64,000 nucleotides of DNA from Rummeliibacillus sp044763875 (GTDB lineage: Bacteria; Bacillota; Bacilli; Bacillales_A; Planococcaceae), in assembly GCF_044763875.1 (NCBI RefSeq), contig NZ_JBIWGZ010000001.1, positions 310,001 to 374,000 on the forward strand, in the 5' to 3' direction. The notes under the pieces are model-generated. The model made no database searches. It was not told the DNA's origin and saw only the letters and a program-made list of their open reading frames with translations. Below are positions 42,638 through 52,220 of this stretch, in pieces (positions within the stretch are counted from its first letter, which is position 1; each line of letters opens with the position of its first letter). Made by a program: the position numbers and the translations under genes.

Positions 42638-43423
42638 ATGCAGCTATCGATTATAAATACTTTTACAGAACAGCCCTTTAAAGGAAATCCAGCGGCTGTT
42701 TGCTATTTAAGTGAAGAAAAAGAAAGTAACTGGATGCAGCAAATTGCAAAAGAGATCAATTTACCAACTACAGCTTTCATCAATTTTTTAAATAATAAGT
42801 ATTATCTTCGATGGTTTACTCCTACCACCGAAATACCAATTTGCGGGCACGCAACACTGGCAAGTTCATATTTTTTATGGGAAAAGGGATTATTTGATAA
42901 AGAGAAATCTATTACTTTTCAAACTAAAAGTGGAGTACTCGAAGCGCAGTTAATCGATGATTGGGTTCAATTGCAGTTTCCTACAATGATTCAAGAAAGG
43001 ACAATTGCTCCTGATTTATTAATAAGGGCTCTGGGAGTTAATCCTACTTATGTTGGTAAAAACAAACTTGATTATTTAGTCGAAGTGGAATCAGAAGATG
43101 TTGTTAGAAATTTGAAACCGAATATAGATTTGATTACTCAATTAGGAGTTCGAGGTGTGATTATAACTAGTAAATCTAATACAAATGAATTCGACTTTGT
43201 TTCACGTTTCTTTTCTCCATCTCAAGGGATAAATGAGGACTTTGTAAATGGCTCATCACATTGCTGTTTAGGACCTTATTGGAAAGATAAATTCAAAAAA
43301 AATGATTTGACAGCATTCCAAGCTTCTGAAAGAGGGGGAATATTAAAACTTAGAGTATTAGATGACGAAGTTTTAGTATCTGGTAAGGCAGTAACTATTT
43401 TTGAAGGAAAGCTAACAGTTTAA
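42638..43423 (+). CDS. PhzF-family protein, 261 aa, usual catalytic Glu missing
   Basis: ATG at 42638 follows AAAGTGGGGA. FTEQPFKGNPAAVCYL, ICGHATLASSY and the tail NGSSHCCLGPYW mark the PhzF (phenazine-biosynthesis-like isomerase/epimerase) fold, with two similar halves. Known enzymes have S-E-T at about residue 45 with Glu as general acid/base; here the segment reads NLPTTAF. DFVNGSSHC also replaces the common DPVTGSAHC. Length is normal. The natural substrate is unknown in most bacteria. Confidence 0.85.
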   Translation: MQLSIINTFTEQPFKGNPAAVCYLSEEKESNWMQQIAKEINLPTTAFINFLNNKYYLRWFTPTTEIPICGHATLASSYFLWEKGLFDKEKSITFQTKSGVLEAQLIDDWVQLQFPTMIQERTIAPDLLIRALGVNPTYVGKNKLDYLVEVESEDVVRNLKPNIDLITQLGVRGVIITSKSNTNEFDFVSRFFSPSQGINEDFVNGSSHCCLGPYWKDKFKKNDLTAFQASERGGILKLRVLDDEVLVSGKAVTIFEGKLTV

Positions 43424-43455
43424 TATTAAATTCTTTGAAATCGGGGGATGGTAGT

Positions 43456-43896
43456 ATGACGAGTTCTACATTAGAAAATATTTTAGAGTTAACAACTACT
43501 CAGGAGTGGGTAGAGGCTTTTCCTATTATGAACCAATTGAGAACCGACTTAACCGAAGAGAGTTATTTGGCTTTACTTCAAAATATGAAGGAAGAAGGAT
43601 ACAAGCTATACGCATTGTATACAGAAAATAAAATGGTATCCGTAGCTGGGGTGTGTTGGAGAACTAATTTTTACAATAAACGCCATGTTTTTATTTATGA
43701 TTTAGTAACAGATATTTCATATCGTTCATATGGTTATGGTGAAAGATTATTGAACTATATACACGACTTGGCTCGTGAAAATGGAGCAGAGTATGTTGCA
43801 TTAGAGTCAGGACTTCAAAGAGTCGATGCTCATCGATTTTATGAAGAAAAATTAGAATACGATAAATGGTGTTATTCATTTAGGAAATCATTGTAA
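43456..43896 (+). CDS. GNAT family N-acetyltransferase, 146 aa
   Basis: ATG at 43456 follows GGGGGATGG. LVTDISYRSYGYGERLLNYIHDLARENGA holds motif A (R-S-Y-G-Y-G), and LESGLQRVDAHRFYEEKLEYDKW is motif B. The closest style is the Bacillus group with His/Arg at motif B. It lies 32 bases after the PhzF-like gene and is probably cotranscribed; a terminator follows at 43940. Confidence 0.85.
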   Translation: MTSSTLENILELTTTQEWVEAFPIMNQLRTDLTEESYLALLQNMKEEGYKLYALYTENKMVSVAGVCWRTNFYNKRHVFIYDLVTDISYRSYGYGERLLNYIHDLARENGAEYVALESGLQRVDAHRFYEEKLEYDKWCYSFRKSL

Positions 43897-43939
43897 TTGA
43901 TTTTTTGATTGTTAATTATTTTATTTACTCAACTAATGG

Positions 43940-43968
43940 GTGCCTCTCTACAAAGAGGCACTTTTTTT
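43940..43968 (+). terminator. Rho-independent terminator
   Basis: GTGCCTCT and AGAGGCAC form a perfect stem around CTACAA, followed by seven T. It separates the acetyltransferase from the helicase gene. Confidence 0.85.
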
Positions 43969-44091
43969 CATAAGAAAGTAAAAGATTCGTTTGAATATAG
44001 AATACATGATAAAATGATGACAATTGAAGAAAAAAGTACAAACTTAATATTGATAAATATTAAGGATATAGAAAGAAAGGAGCGGGAGTAC

Positions 44092-47000
44092 ATGGACATA
44101 GAAGTAACTCACAAGATGATCAAAGAAATGTGCGGTACCGTTGCCTTCAAAAGAGGAGACTCTTTTTATCGATCAAATAAAGTTACGTTTAATGAATTTA
44201 GAAATGATTACTGTGATGTAATAGTAAATGGAACGGAAGATTTTCAAGTCACGATAGAAAATGATTCAGCGGGCAAAATGAAAACATCATGCAGCTGTCC
44301 TAAGTTAGAGAATTTTCAAAAAAGTTGTCAACACATAGCTGCTGTTTTATTAGCTATTTGTGATTTTCAACGACTTGGAACAAGTCCGATAAATGCAAAT
44401 AAAAAACAATTTAAAAATAGTGAAATTACAGAAGACTTCATTAAAATCTTTAATCATCCAACAAAAAGAACTAGCGGACATCAACGTCATTTTGAAAATA
44501 GAGAAGTACTGGATCTCCTGTTTATACTTAAACCATTATCTATTAGTAAGGATCAGCATTTGTTTGGATTAGAACTGAATATTGGGCATTTGAAGGTGCA
44601 AAACATTCGAGCATTCTTGCAAGATGTAAAACAAGGAAAACCTAGTAGGTTATCTCCTACAACTTGTTATGATCCAAACATACATTGCTTTATAAACAAA
44701 TCAGATGAAGTGATTCAACAACTTATCGAGATCTTAGAGGATGAAAAAACCTTTTTTAATTCATTTCCAAACGATTTTGATTGGGGAGGTAGTAATAAAA
44801 CATTACTGATTCCGCCATCTATTTGGGACGGATTCATCAGATTAATCGAATATGCCCCAATCAAACTTGAATATAATGGGCAATCTTTTGAGCGTTTGCA
44901 AGTACTGAATGGACCTCTTCCACTTCAATTTACTTTAGAAGAAATAAAAAGTAATGGTTATCAACTTACGATAAAAGGTTTTGAACAACTGACCATAATG
45001 GCTGCTTATAAATGTGTATTATATGAAGGGAATGTATACTGTTTAGAAGATAATGATTCAGAACGATTAATTGAACTTAAGAGAATGTTACCATCTATAG
45101 ATTCAAATCACATTTCGATTTCACATGAACAGATTGATTTCTTTCTAAACAAGATAGTACCTGGCTTAAAAAAAATTGGCGAAGTACAAGTGTCTAAAAA
45201 AGTTACCCAGAAGATCTTGGAAGAACCATTAATTGCCAAGTTGTACTTGGATCGAGTGCACAATCGCTTACTAGCAGGATTAGAGTTCCATTATGAAAAT
45301 GCCATGATTCAACCACTAGAAAGCCGTGATTTTACAACAGGACCAATGATAATTAGGGATTTAGAAAAAGAAGAAAAAATACTTGAACTCATGGAGAACA
45401 GCAGTTTTTCTAAAACAGAAGGCGGCTATTATATGCAAAATGAGGAACTAGAGTATGAATTTTTATATCATGTTGTTCCAGAGCTTCAACAATTGGTACA
45501 AATTTATGCGACAACAGCTGTTCGGAATCGTATCGTTACAAAGAATGCCTTCCCTAAGATTAGAGTTAAGCATCAAAAAGACCGAATGAATTGGTTGGAA
45601 TTTAAATTAGAGATGAATGGTATTGCTGATGACCAGATTCGAGAGATATTAGCGGCACTTGAAGAAAAACGAAAATTTTATCGCCTACGTGATGGATCAC
45701 TATTATCGCTTGAAACAAAAGAAATGGAAGAACTGCATCGTTTTCTAAATGAAGTACCTATGCAGGAAGATGGTTTTGAAGAAAGTCTTAATCTGCCTGT
45801 TACTCAAGGTCTTAAATTCCTTGATATTCTGGATGGGGAAATCTTCACTATAGAGGAATCCTTCCGCCAGTTTATTGATCAATTAGTTCATCCAAGTTCA
45901 TTGGATATAGAAGTTCCACAAAGTTTAAATAATGTATTAAGAGACTATCAAAAAGATGGATATAAATGGTTGAAGACACTTGCTAGCTATGGTTTTGGTG
46001 GAATTTTAGCAGACGATATGGGGCTTGGAAAAACTGTTCAAAGTATTACATACATTGTTTCTGAACTTTCAAGCATTCGTGATAAAAGTCTCCCTGTTCT
46101 AATCGTGTGTCCTTCATCTCTAACTTATAATTGGTTACATGAAATAATGAAATTTGCCCCTGAAGTTCAAGTGATTGTAATGGATGGAAATAAAGTGGAT
46201 CGAGAACATCTTCAAAAGAATATCAAAGGTGTAGATGTCATTATTACATCCTACCCTTTACTTCGGCAAGAAATAAAGTGGTATGAGAATCAAAAATTTC
46301 ATACTGTATTCTTTGATGAAGCACAGGCTTTTAAAAATCCGACAACACAAACGGCGCGTGCCGCTAAAAAAATAAAAGCAGATCATCTTCTCGGTTTAAC
46401 TGGTACACCAATTGAAAATTCACTTGAAGAACTATGGTCAATATACCATATTGTCTTTCCACAACTTTTCCAAGGGCTAAGGGAATATAGCTACCTTTCC
46501 AATAAAGCAGTTGCCAGAAGAGTACGTCCGTTTATGTTACGAAGATTAAAAGAAGACGTGTTAGCAGAGTTGCCCCCCAAAATTGAGTCTCTTGAATCAT
46601 CAGAACTATTACCTGAACAGAAGAAACTTTATGCAGCCTATTTAGCGAAGCTCCGTCATAAGACTTTAAAACACCTTGATAAAGAAACTATTCGCAAGAA
46701 TCGTATTAAAATTTTAGCGGGATTGACAAGGTTAAGACAAATTTGTTGCCACCCAGCATTGTTTGTAGAAGGCTATAAGGGAAGCTCGGCAAAATTCGAA
46801 CAGCTTCTGAAAATTGTAGAGGAAGCTAAAGTTTCTGGAAGAAGAGTACTGATCTTTTCTCAATTTACGAAAATGCTGAAGATAATAGGGGAAGAACTTA
46901 CAATGCGAGGTCAGACGTTCTTCTATCTAGATGGACAAACGCCTTCAGAAGAGCGAGTAGAAATATGCAATCGATTTAATAATTACGAGCGAGACATATT

Positions 47001-47298
47001 TCTTATCTCCTTAAAAGCAGGAGGTACTGGGTTAAATTTAACAGGTGCGGATACAGTTATCTTATATGATCTTTGGTGGAATCCTGCTGTAGAGGAACAA
47101 GCTGCTGACCGAGTCCATCGAATTGGGCAGAAAAAAGAAGTTCAAGTGATTAAGCTCATGGCACGTGGCACAATTGAAGAAAAGATGAATGAATTACAAG
47201 AAAAAAAGAGAGATCTCGTTTCAAATATTATTGATGGGGATGAAAAAATTTCAGCAACACTAACTGAAGAGGATATTCGAGAAATTTTGATGATTTAA
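44092..47298 (+). CDS. SWIM zinc-finger SNF2-family helicase, 1068 aa
   Basis: ATG at 44092 follows AAGGAGCGGGAG; the open frame back to 43909 includes the upstream terminator and is not used. The N-terminal SWIM zinc finger reads CSCPKLENFQKSCQH (C-x-C..C-x-H, about residues 66-80). A long bacterial SNF2-associated region follows. The helicase core has Walker A ADDMGLGKT, FDEAQAFKN (motif II, DEAQ), LTGTPIENSLEELWS (motif III), SLKAGGTGLNLTGAD and HRIGQKKEV (motifs V and VI). It is a DNA translocase of unknown target, cytoplasmic, full length. Confidence 0.92.
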   Translation: MDIEVTHKMIKEMCGTVAFKRGDSFYRSNKVTFNEFRNDYCDVIVNGTEDFQVTIENDSAGKMKTSCSCPKLENFQKSCQHIAAVLLAICDFQRLGTSPINANKKQFKNSEITEDFIKIFNHPTKRTSGHQRHFENREVLDLLFILKPLSISKDQHLFGLELNIGHLKVQNIRAFLQDVKQGKPSRLSPTTCYDPNIHCFINKSDEVIQQLIEILEDEKTFFNSFPNDFDWGGSNKTLLIPPSIWDGFIRLIEYAPIKLEYNGQSFERLQVLNGPLPLQFTLEEIKSNGYQLTIKGFEQLTIMAAYKCVLYEGNVYCLEDNDSERLIELKRMLPSIDSNHISISHEQIDFFLNKIVPGLKKIGEVQVSKKVTQKILEEPLIAKLYLDRVHNRLLAGLEFHYENAMIQPLESRDFTTGPMIIRDLEKEEKILELMENSSFSKTEGGYYMQNEELEYEFLYHVVPELQQLVQIYATTAVRNRIVTKNAFPKIRVKHQKDRMNWLEFKLEMNGIADDQIREILAALEEKRKFYRLRDGSLLSLETKEMEELHRFLNEVPMQEDGFEESLNLPVTQGLKFLDILDGEIFTIEESFRQFIDQLVHPSSLDIEVPQSLNNVLRDYQKDGYKWLKTLASYGFGGILADDMGLGKTVQSITYIVSELSSIRDKSLPVLIVCPSSLTYNWLHEIMKFAPEVQVIVMDGNKVDREHLQKNIKGVDVIITSYPLLRQEIKWYENQKFHTVFFDEAQAFKNPTTQTARAAKKIKADHLLGLTGTPIENSLEELWSIYHIVFPQLFQGLREYSYLSNKAVARRVRPFMLRRLKEDVLAELPPKIESLESSELLPEQKKLYAAYLAKLRHKTLKHLDKETIRKNRIKILAGLTRLRQICCHPALFVEGYKGSSAKFEQLLKIVEEAKVSGRRVLIFSQFTKMLKIIGEELTMRGQTFFYLDGQTPSEERVEICNRFNNYERDIFLISLKAGGTGLNLTGADTVILYDLWWNPAVEEQAADRVHRIGQKKEVQVIKLMARGTIEEKMNELQEKKRDLVSNIIDGDEKISATLTEEDIREILMI

Positions 47299-47330
47299 AA
47301 TAAGCCAAGTTCTCTGTAATATTGAAAAAA

Positions 47331-47361
47331 GAGGCACAACTGTAGAGTTGTGCCTCTTTAC
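47331..47361 (+). terminator. Rho-independent terminator
   Basis: GAGGCACAACT and AGTTGTGCCTC pair around GTAG, followed by TTTACTTG; preceded by AAAAAA. Confidence 0.8.
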
Positions 47362-47600
47362 TTGTTTATTTTGAATTAAGGATACTGTTATTTTGAATTT
47401 TAGTCATATATAGTGTTAATCAATTAAAGGAAAATTAAATTAATGGAAAGGGAAATTTACATTGATTAAATTGAGGGAAAATGTTAAATTAGTATAGAAA
47501 CACTTTTGTTTTAAAAGAGTGCATATTTTATCCAATTTAATTATACAATAAATATTCTCTTTTGTCAAATTAAACTTTTCATTTTTAAGGAGTGAATGGT

Positions 47601-49940
47601 ATGAACACAGATCTTCGTCAGGAGCAGGAACGATTGGATAGTGTAATGGAGACGATCAAGGAGCAAATCATCAAGATCAAAGATGATACAGGCAATCGTC
47701 GAAAAGAAGTGGTAAATATCCGAAAACATTTTTGGGATGAAGTCAAGGTTAACACTGATTCTTTTGATGATTATCTCGAAACAATTATTGGCTTAAGACA
47801 ACAGGCTCAAAACTTGTCCGTAAGTCAAAGTATCCACAGACACTCCTTCGATAAATTGAATATATTGAATCGCATGAAAGAATTACCGTATTTTGGAAGA
47901 ATTGATTTTCTCGAAAAAGGAACTTCTGAAGTAGAAAGTATCTATATCGGAGTCTCTACGCTAATGGATACAGTTGGAGAAAATTTTCTAATCTACGACT
48001 GGCGGGCGCCTATATCAAGCGTTTACTACGATTATTCACCTGGTCCAGCCTCTTATGTTACACCAGGAGGAGTCGTTCATGGCTTGTTGGATCAAAAGTG
48101 GCAATATATCATCAGTGGAGGAATTATCGAATCAATGTTTGATACGAATCTGACTATTGGAGATGAGATTTTACAGCAGGTACTTGGTAAAGGTACAAAC
48201 AAACATATGCAAAGTATTGTAGCCACCATTCAACAGGAGCAAAATCTGATCATTCGACATGATCATGACCGACTACTTATTGTTCAAGGTGCTGCTGGCA
48301 GTGGCAAGACTTCCTCAGCCTTACAGCGAATTGCTTACTTGCTATACAAGTATCGAAATAAATTGAAAGCTGATCAAATCATTCTTTTTTCACCGAATTC
48401 TATGTTTAATAGTTATGTATCCCATGTATTGCCGGAACTCGGTGAAGAAAATATGCAACAGGTAACATTCCAAGAATACGTAGATCAACGGTTGAGCAGT
48501 TCATTCCAAGTTGAAGATCCTTATAAACAATTGGAATATGTGTTAACCGGAATGGATGATCCCTACTACCAGACTAGAATCTCAAGTATTGAATTCAAGG
48601 CATCGAACAGTTTTTTTGAAACAATTAAAAGATATAGACAGTCTCTTGAAATATCCGGCATGTTATTTAAGGGAATAAAATTCAGAGGTATAACAATTGT
48701 CTCAGCCAAACAAATCATGGATAGGTTTTATAGCAGCAACACCTCTCTATTATTTCAAAACAGGCTTGAGAAATTAAAAGAATGGTTAAAAATACGAATT
48801 GATGAAATCGAAAAGCTCGAGTTAACAAAGCCATGGGTTCAAGAAGAGATGGAATTGCTTAGCAAAGACGAGTATCAAAAGGCATTTACTTATTTACAGA
48901 AAAAAAGAGGTATTACTGAAGACTCGTTAGATTATTATGAAAACGAAAGCAAATTATTAAGACAAATGATTGTTCGTAAGAAGTTAAAGCCTCTCCGCAA
49001 ATGGATACAAACTTTTCGTTTTGTCAATTTTATAGGAATATACAAACAGCTTTTCACTGATCCTACAAGCATCGAATTGTGGAATCCCGAGAAAATACCC
49101 GAAGAGTGGGAAGATATTTGCACTTTGACAATGAAGACGCTGAATGATGGGGAACTGTATTACGAAGATGCTACTCCGTTTTTACTTCTTAAAGAGTTGA
49201 TTCAAGGGTTTGAAACAAATCGAGCAATTAAGCATGTACTTGTAGACGAAGCGCAAGATTACTCATTATTTCAATTTGAGTTTTTGAAGCAATTGTTTCC
49301 TGCTGCAAAAATGACTGTACTTGGAGATTTTAATCAGGCAATATTTGCACATGCTAGTGAAATGGTTGATTTCCATACACTTTCAAGTATATATGGAAAG
49401 GATGAAACGGATACGTTTAACTTGAGCGTAAGCTACAGATCCACAAAATCTATCACTGAATTTACACGTGGACTTATACCTGGTGGTGAACGGATTTCCG
49501 CATTTGAACGTGGTGGTGAGCTTCCAGTTCTTACTTTAGTATCCAACATTACTGTATTACACAACTCTATTGTTGCCAAAGTCGAAGAGCTACTGAAACA
49601 GGAGTATAATACGATAGCAATCATATGTAAATCTGCTGCCGAAAGCACTGTCGCATATGATGCCCTCAGTGACATCGATAATATTAAACTCGTGAAGACA
49701 GGATCAATTGAATATGAACAAGGTGTTGTTGTCATACCGGCATATTTAGCAAAAGGCATCGAATTCGACGCAGTCATCATATATGATGCATCGGCACAAG
49801 TATATGGAGATGAAAGTCTTCGTAGGCTGTTTTATACTGCCTGCACGAGAGCTATGCATTATTTGCAGCTATATAGTATAGGTGAACCGAGCCTCTTTTT
49901 GCAAAACGTTGCACCGGAAAATGTGGTAATTCAAAATTAA
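47601..49940 (+). CDS. helD: RNA polymerase recycling motor HelD (superfamily 1 helicase), 779 aa
   Basis: ATG at 47601 follows AAGGAG; the GTG at 47592 overlaps that site. An N-terminal charged coiled arm (LRQEQERLDSVMETIKEQIIKIKDDTGNRRKEVVNIRKHFW) is followed by the UvrD/Rep-like core with VQGAAGSGKTSSALQRIAYLLY (Walker A), LVDEAQDYSLFQ (motif II), FNLSVSYRSTKSITEF (motif IV) and FYTACTRAMHYLQLY (motif VI). The length matches B. subtilis HelD (about 774 aa), which releases RNA polymerase from stalled complexes. Confidence 0.9.
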   Translation: MNTDLRQEQERLDSVMETIKEQIIKIKDDTGNRRKEVVNIRKHFWDEVKVNTDSFDDYLETIIGLRQQAQNLSVSQSIHRHSFDKLNILNRMKELPYFGRIDFLEKGTSEVESIYIGVSTLMDTVGENFLIYDWRAPISSVYYDYSPGPASYVTPGGVVHGLLDQKWQYIISGGIIESMFDTNLTIGDEILQQVLGKGTNKHMQSIVATIQQEQNLIIRHDHDRLLIVQGAAGSGKTSSALQRIAYLLYKYRNKLKADQIILFSPNSMFNSYVSHVLPELGEENMQQVTFQEYVDQRLSSSFQVEDPYKQLEYVLTGMDDPYYQTRISSIEFKASNSFFETIKRYRQSLEISGMLFKGIKFRGITIVSAKQIMDRFYSSNTSLLFQNRLEKLKEWLKIRIDEIEKLELTKPWVQEEMELLSKDEYQKAFTYLQKKRGITEDSLDYYENESKLLRQMIVRKKLKPLRKWIQTFRFVNFIGIYKQLFTDPTSIELWNPEKIPEEWEDICTLTMKTLNDGELYYEDATPFLLLKELIQGFETNRAIKHVLVDEAQDYSLFQFEFLKQLFPAAKMTVLGDFNQAIFAHASEMVDFHTLSSIYGKDETDTFNLSVSYRSTKSITEFTRGLIPGGERISAFERGGELPVLTLVSNITVLHNSIVAKVEELLKQEYNTIAIICKSAAESTVAYDALSDIDNIKLVKTGSIEYEQGVVVIPAYLAKGIEFDAVIIYDASAQVYGDESLRRLFYTACTRAMHYLQLYSIGEPSLFLQNVAPENVVIQN

Positions 49941-49977
49941 TGATATAAATAAAACAATTCTTTTTGAAGATGAATAA

Positions 49978-50014
49978 AAAGCGGCACTACTTTATTTAAA
50001 GTAGTGCCGCTTTT
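49978..50014 (+). terminator. strong Rho-independent terminator
   Basis: AAAGCGGCACTACTTT and AAAGTAGTGCCGCTTT form a perfect stem with a 4-base loop, followed by T. The rest of 49941-50269 shows no gene. Confidence 0.9.
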
Positions 50015-50269
50015 AAGTGTGAAGAGGATTTATATGATAGAGATTAAATCGAATTTCTTTCCGACATCTTGTATGTAGAGATGATGCTTCTTTTTACCTG
50101 AGTATTTCAGTTGTATTTCTAATATAGTTAAATTGTGGTATATTAAGAAATGAATATTTGGTAATATTTGTGGTACTTAATTTAATTCTGATGTTTTTAA
50201 GCATTAATAGGGCAGACAAAATTTAATATAGAATTAAATTGAATTTGGACGTGAGAGGATATAAATAAT

Positions 50270-50440
50270 ATGAATAAATTTATGTTTTATTTCTGGATAT
50301 TCGGTATTGCATTTATTGCATTTTTCACAGGAGAAATTGCAACGGTTATGATGTTGTACTTAATTTTAATTACTTTAAATGCAATACATACAACCATTAA
50401 AGATTTTTATAATGAATGGAAAAGGAAAAGTAATTATTAA
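50270..50440 (+). CDS. small membrane protein, 56 aa
   Basis: GAGAGG lies 12 bases before the ATG. The sequence starts MNKFMFYFWIFGIAFIAFFTGE, then a second segment TVMMLYLILITLNAIH and a charged end DFYNEWKRKSNY. Two membrane passes with positive C-terminus. The frame is short, but the ribosome site and topology support it. Function unknown. Confidence 0.55.
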   Translation: MNKFMFYFWIFGIAFIAFFTGEIATVMMLYLILITLNAIHTTIKDFYNEWKRKSNY

Positions 50441-50694
50441 CATTGGGACGCTATTTTCTTTTTTCTTTATATAACTATGGTGGAATCTTAAATATTTTGA
50501 AAACTGGATTGGGAAGAGTCGAAAAAATATATTGGAATAAGAGGTGATTTAATATCTCACAAAAATATCTTTTATAGGTTTTAATTGAAGGAATATTGTC
50601 CATATTTATATGGATAACTTTGTCATCAATAATCCAAATTTAGCAGGTCTATTGCCATATTCATTTTCTTATTATTTCTTCCAGCATGAGGCAA

Positions 50695-50910
50695 ATACAC
50701 GAACATTAAATGGACCATTATTATGAGACATATTAAATTAGAACACTGTCAATGAAGCGGAAGATGACCAGTTCTGCGGAAAAGCGAAGATACTCGTCAG
50801 TTCGCCCGCGGAAAGCGCAATCTAAAGAGGTATAATGCGTATTAGAAAAGTAAATGATTAATAGACTTAATTTCTATTCAGGTTCATAAATTTTATAAAA
50901 ATGATTAAAT
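50695..50910 (+). repeat. MITE-like repeat, copy 5, degraded
   Basis: The left flank ACACGAACATTAAATGGACC and ATTAGAACA.TGTC match copies 2 and 4. The core (50755-50830) is shortened: GAAGCGGAAGATG, GCGGAAAAGCG, then CGCCCGCGGAAAGCGCAATC. The ends are too worn to define. It accounts for most of the gene-free stretch 50441-50941. Confidence 0.75.
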
Positions 50911-50941
50911 AATTTAAAAGAATGGAGAGGAGGAGTTTTTT

Positions 50942-51166
50942 ATGGATAATTTAAATGTTTTTGGTCCAGCGAATTGGATTGGATTACTTTCATCAGTATT
51001 TATTATATTATGCTTATATTTTACATTAACTTTCTTTCAAAAACTAAAAGCTGAGGATGAGCGGGGAATAAAGCAAAACAAATTTGCCGCAATAATTTGC
51101 CTAGCTTTTGCTATTCTTATGCCGGCTCTTTATAATCTTTACATTTTTTCGCAAATGATGGAATAA
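50942..51166 (+). CDS. small membrane protein, 74 aa
   Basis: GGAGAGGAGG precedes the ATG. Two membrane segments (residues about 11-32 and 48-70) with a polar loop between (FQKLKAEDERGIKQNKFA). No family recognised. It lies 30 bases before the lipoprotein gene, so probably the same operon. Confidence 0.7.
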   Translation: MDNLNVFGPANWIGLLSSVFIILCLYFTLTFFQKLKAEDERGIKQNKFAAIICLAFAILMPALYNLYIFSQMME

Positions 51167-51196
51167 GAGGAGCAAAAAATAGATAGAGGTGAGGTA

Positions 51197-51589
51197 ATGC
51201 AATATAAAAAGATTATTATTTATCTGTTTGTTATTTCTATCTTTTTAATTGGATGCGGGAACAAGGTGAAGACTACTGAGCATAAGACTCCAGCACCATC
51301 GGCAGAAGAAGAATTAAAATTAGATAAAAATGCTGATATTTTTATGTTGGGTGATAGAGTCTATAAAACCGATATTGACTGGGTAAATCAATTAAAACTT
51401 ACAAAAAAGAACGAAATAGGCGAAATTGAAAGTAAATATTCAATATCTTCAGACGAACCATTCAAAAATAAGATGGCTACTAAACTGCCTGCTGGAAGTA
51501 AAATATTCTCAACGAATGAGAGAGAAGATGTTTTGATTGTTCAATATAAAGGAATTGAAAAAAAATATTACGTATTATCGGAAGGGTAA
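51197..51589 (+). CDS. lipoprotein, 130 aa
   Basis: GAGGTGAG precedes the ATG. The signal ends in lipobox F-L-I-G-C (residue 20). The mature part has a strand-rich region (DIFMLGDRVYKTDIDWVNQLKLTKKNEIGEIESKY) and a closing LIVQYKGIEKKYYVLSEG; DIFMLGDRVY resembles small Bacillus extracellular proteins but no family name is secure. Follows the 74-aa membrane protein. Confidence 0.75.
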   Translation: MQYKKIIIYLFVISIFLIGCGNKVKTTEHKTPAPSAEEELKLDKNADIFMLGDRVYKTDIDWVNQLKLTKKNEIGEIESKYSISSDEPFKNKMATKLPAGSKIFSTNEREDVLIVQYKGIEKKYYVLSEG

Positions 51590-51657
51590 TAATAATCAAT
51601 CAGTATTATTCCAGCATATTTCATATCAGGTACTATCAATTTAAGGAGATGATTTCT

Positions 51658-52176
51658 TTGCTTGGCTTACCTAGAGGCGAGGTGTTTTTAATTCCTTGGA
51701 CTAGTGAGTGGGAAAAAGAATTCTTAGTAGAAAAAAGACAAATCGAAAATATTATTGGTCAACATACTGTAGCAATTCACCATATTGGTAGTACTTCGGT
51801 GTCTGGATTAAGTGCAAAACCAATAATTGATATAGCGATTGAAATAGAAACATTTGAAGAAGGCTTAGCGTGTGTTACAGGGTTAAAAACACTAGGCTAT
51901 AAATATAGAGGAACTGCTGTATTACCTGAAAGACATTACTTTAATAAGGGAGAACCAAGAACCCACCGAATTCATATGTATGAAAGTGGCAACAAATACT
52001 TGGTGGAGCAGCTACAGTTTAGAGATTATTTAAGAAATAATAAAACTGCAAGAATAGAATATGAAAAATTGAAACAAGAGCTTTCACAAATGAATATACA
52101 TGATAAACATCAATATGCAGAGGATAAATCAAATTTTGTAATGTCAATTCTAAATAGAATAAATAAAAAGATGTAA
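51658..52176 (+). CDS. GrpB family protein (UPF0157), 172 aa
   Basis: TTG at 51658 fits AAGGAG at 51643-51648; the ATG at 51649 is too close. LIPWTSEWEKEFLVEKRQIENIIGQHTVAIHHIGSTSVSGLSAKPIIDIAIEI is the GrpB/UPF0157 signature: H-I-G-S-T-S-V and K-P-I-I-D-I of a minimal nucleotidyltransferase fold with G-S and D-x metal residues. Similar domains occur fused to dephospho-CoA kinase. Activity unknown; length is normal. Confidence 0.88.
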   Translation: MLGLPRGEVFLIPWTSEWEKEFLVEKRQIENIIGQHTVAIHHIGSTSVSGLSAKPIIDIAIEIETFEEGLACVTGLKTLGYKYRGTAVLPERHYFNKGEPRTHRIHMYESGNKYLVEQLQFRDYLRNNKTARIEYEKLKQELSQMNIHDKHQYAEDKSNFVMSILNRINKKM

Positions 52177-52220
52177 ATTATTCAATTTTGAAGCTTTAGC
52201 TCAGATGTGGTAGTTAGAGG

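Noticed and set aside
49433..49780. Minus-strand open frame of 115 codons opposite helD
   Set aside because: Shadow of helD codons; no ribosome site.
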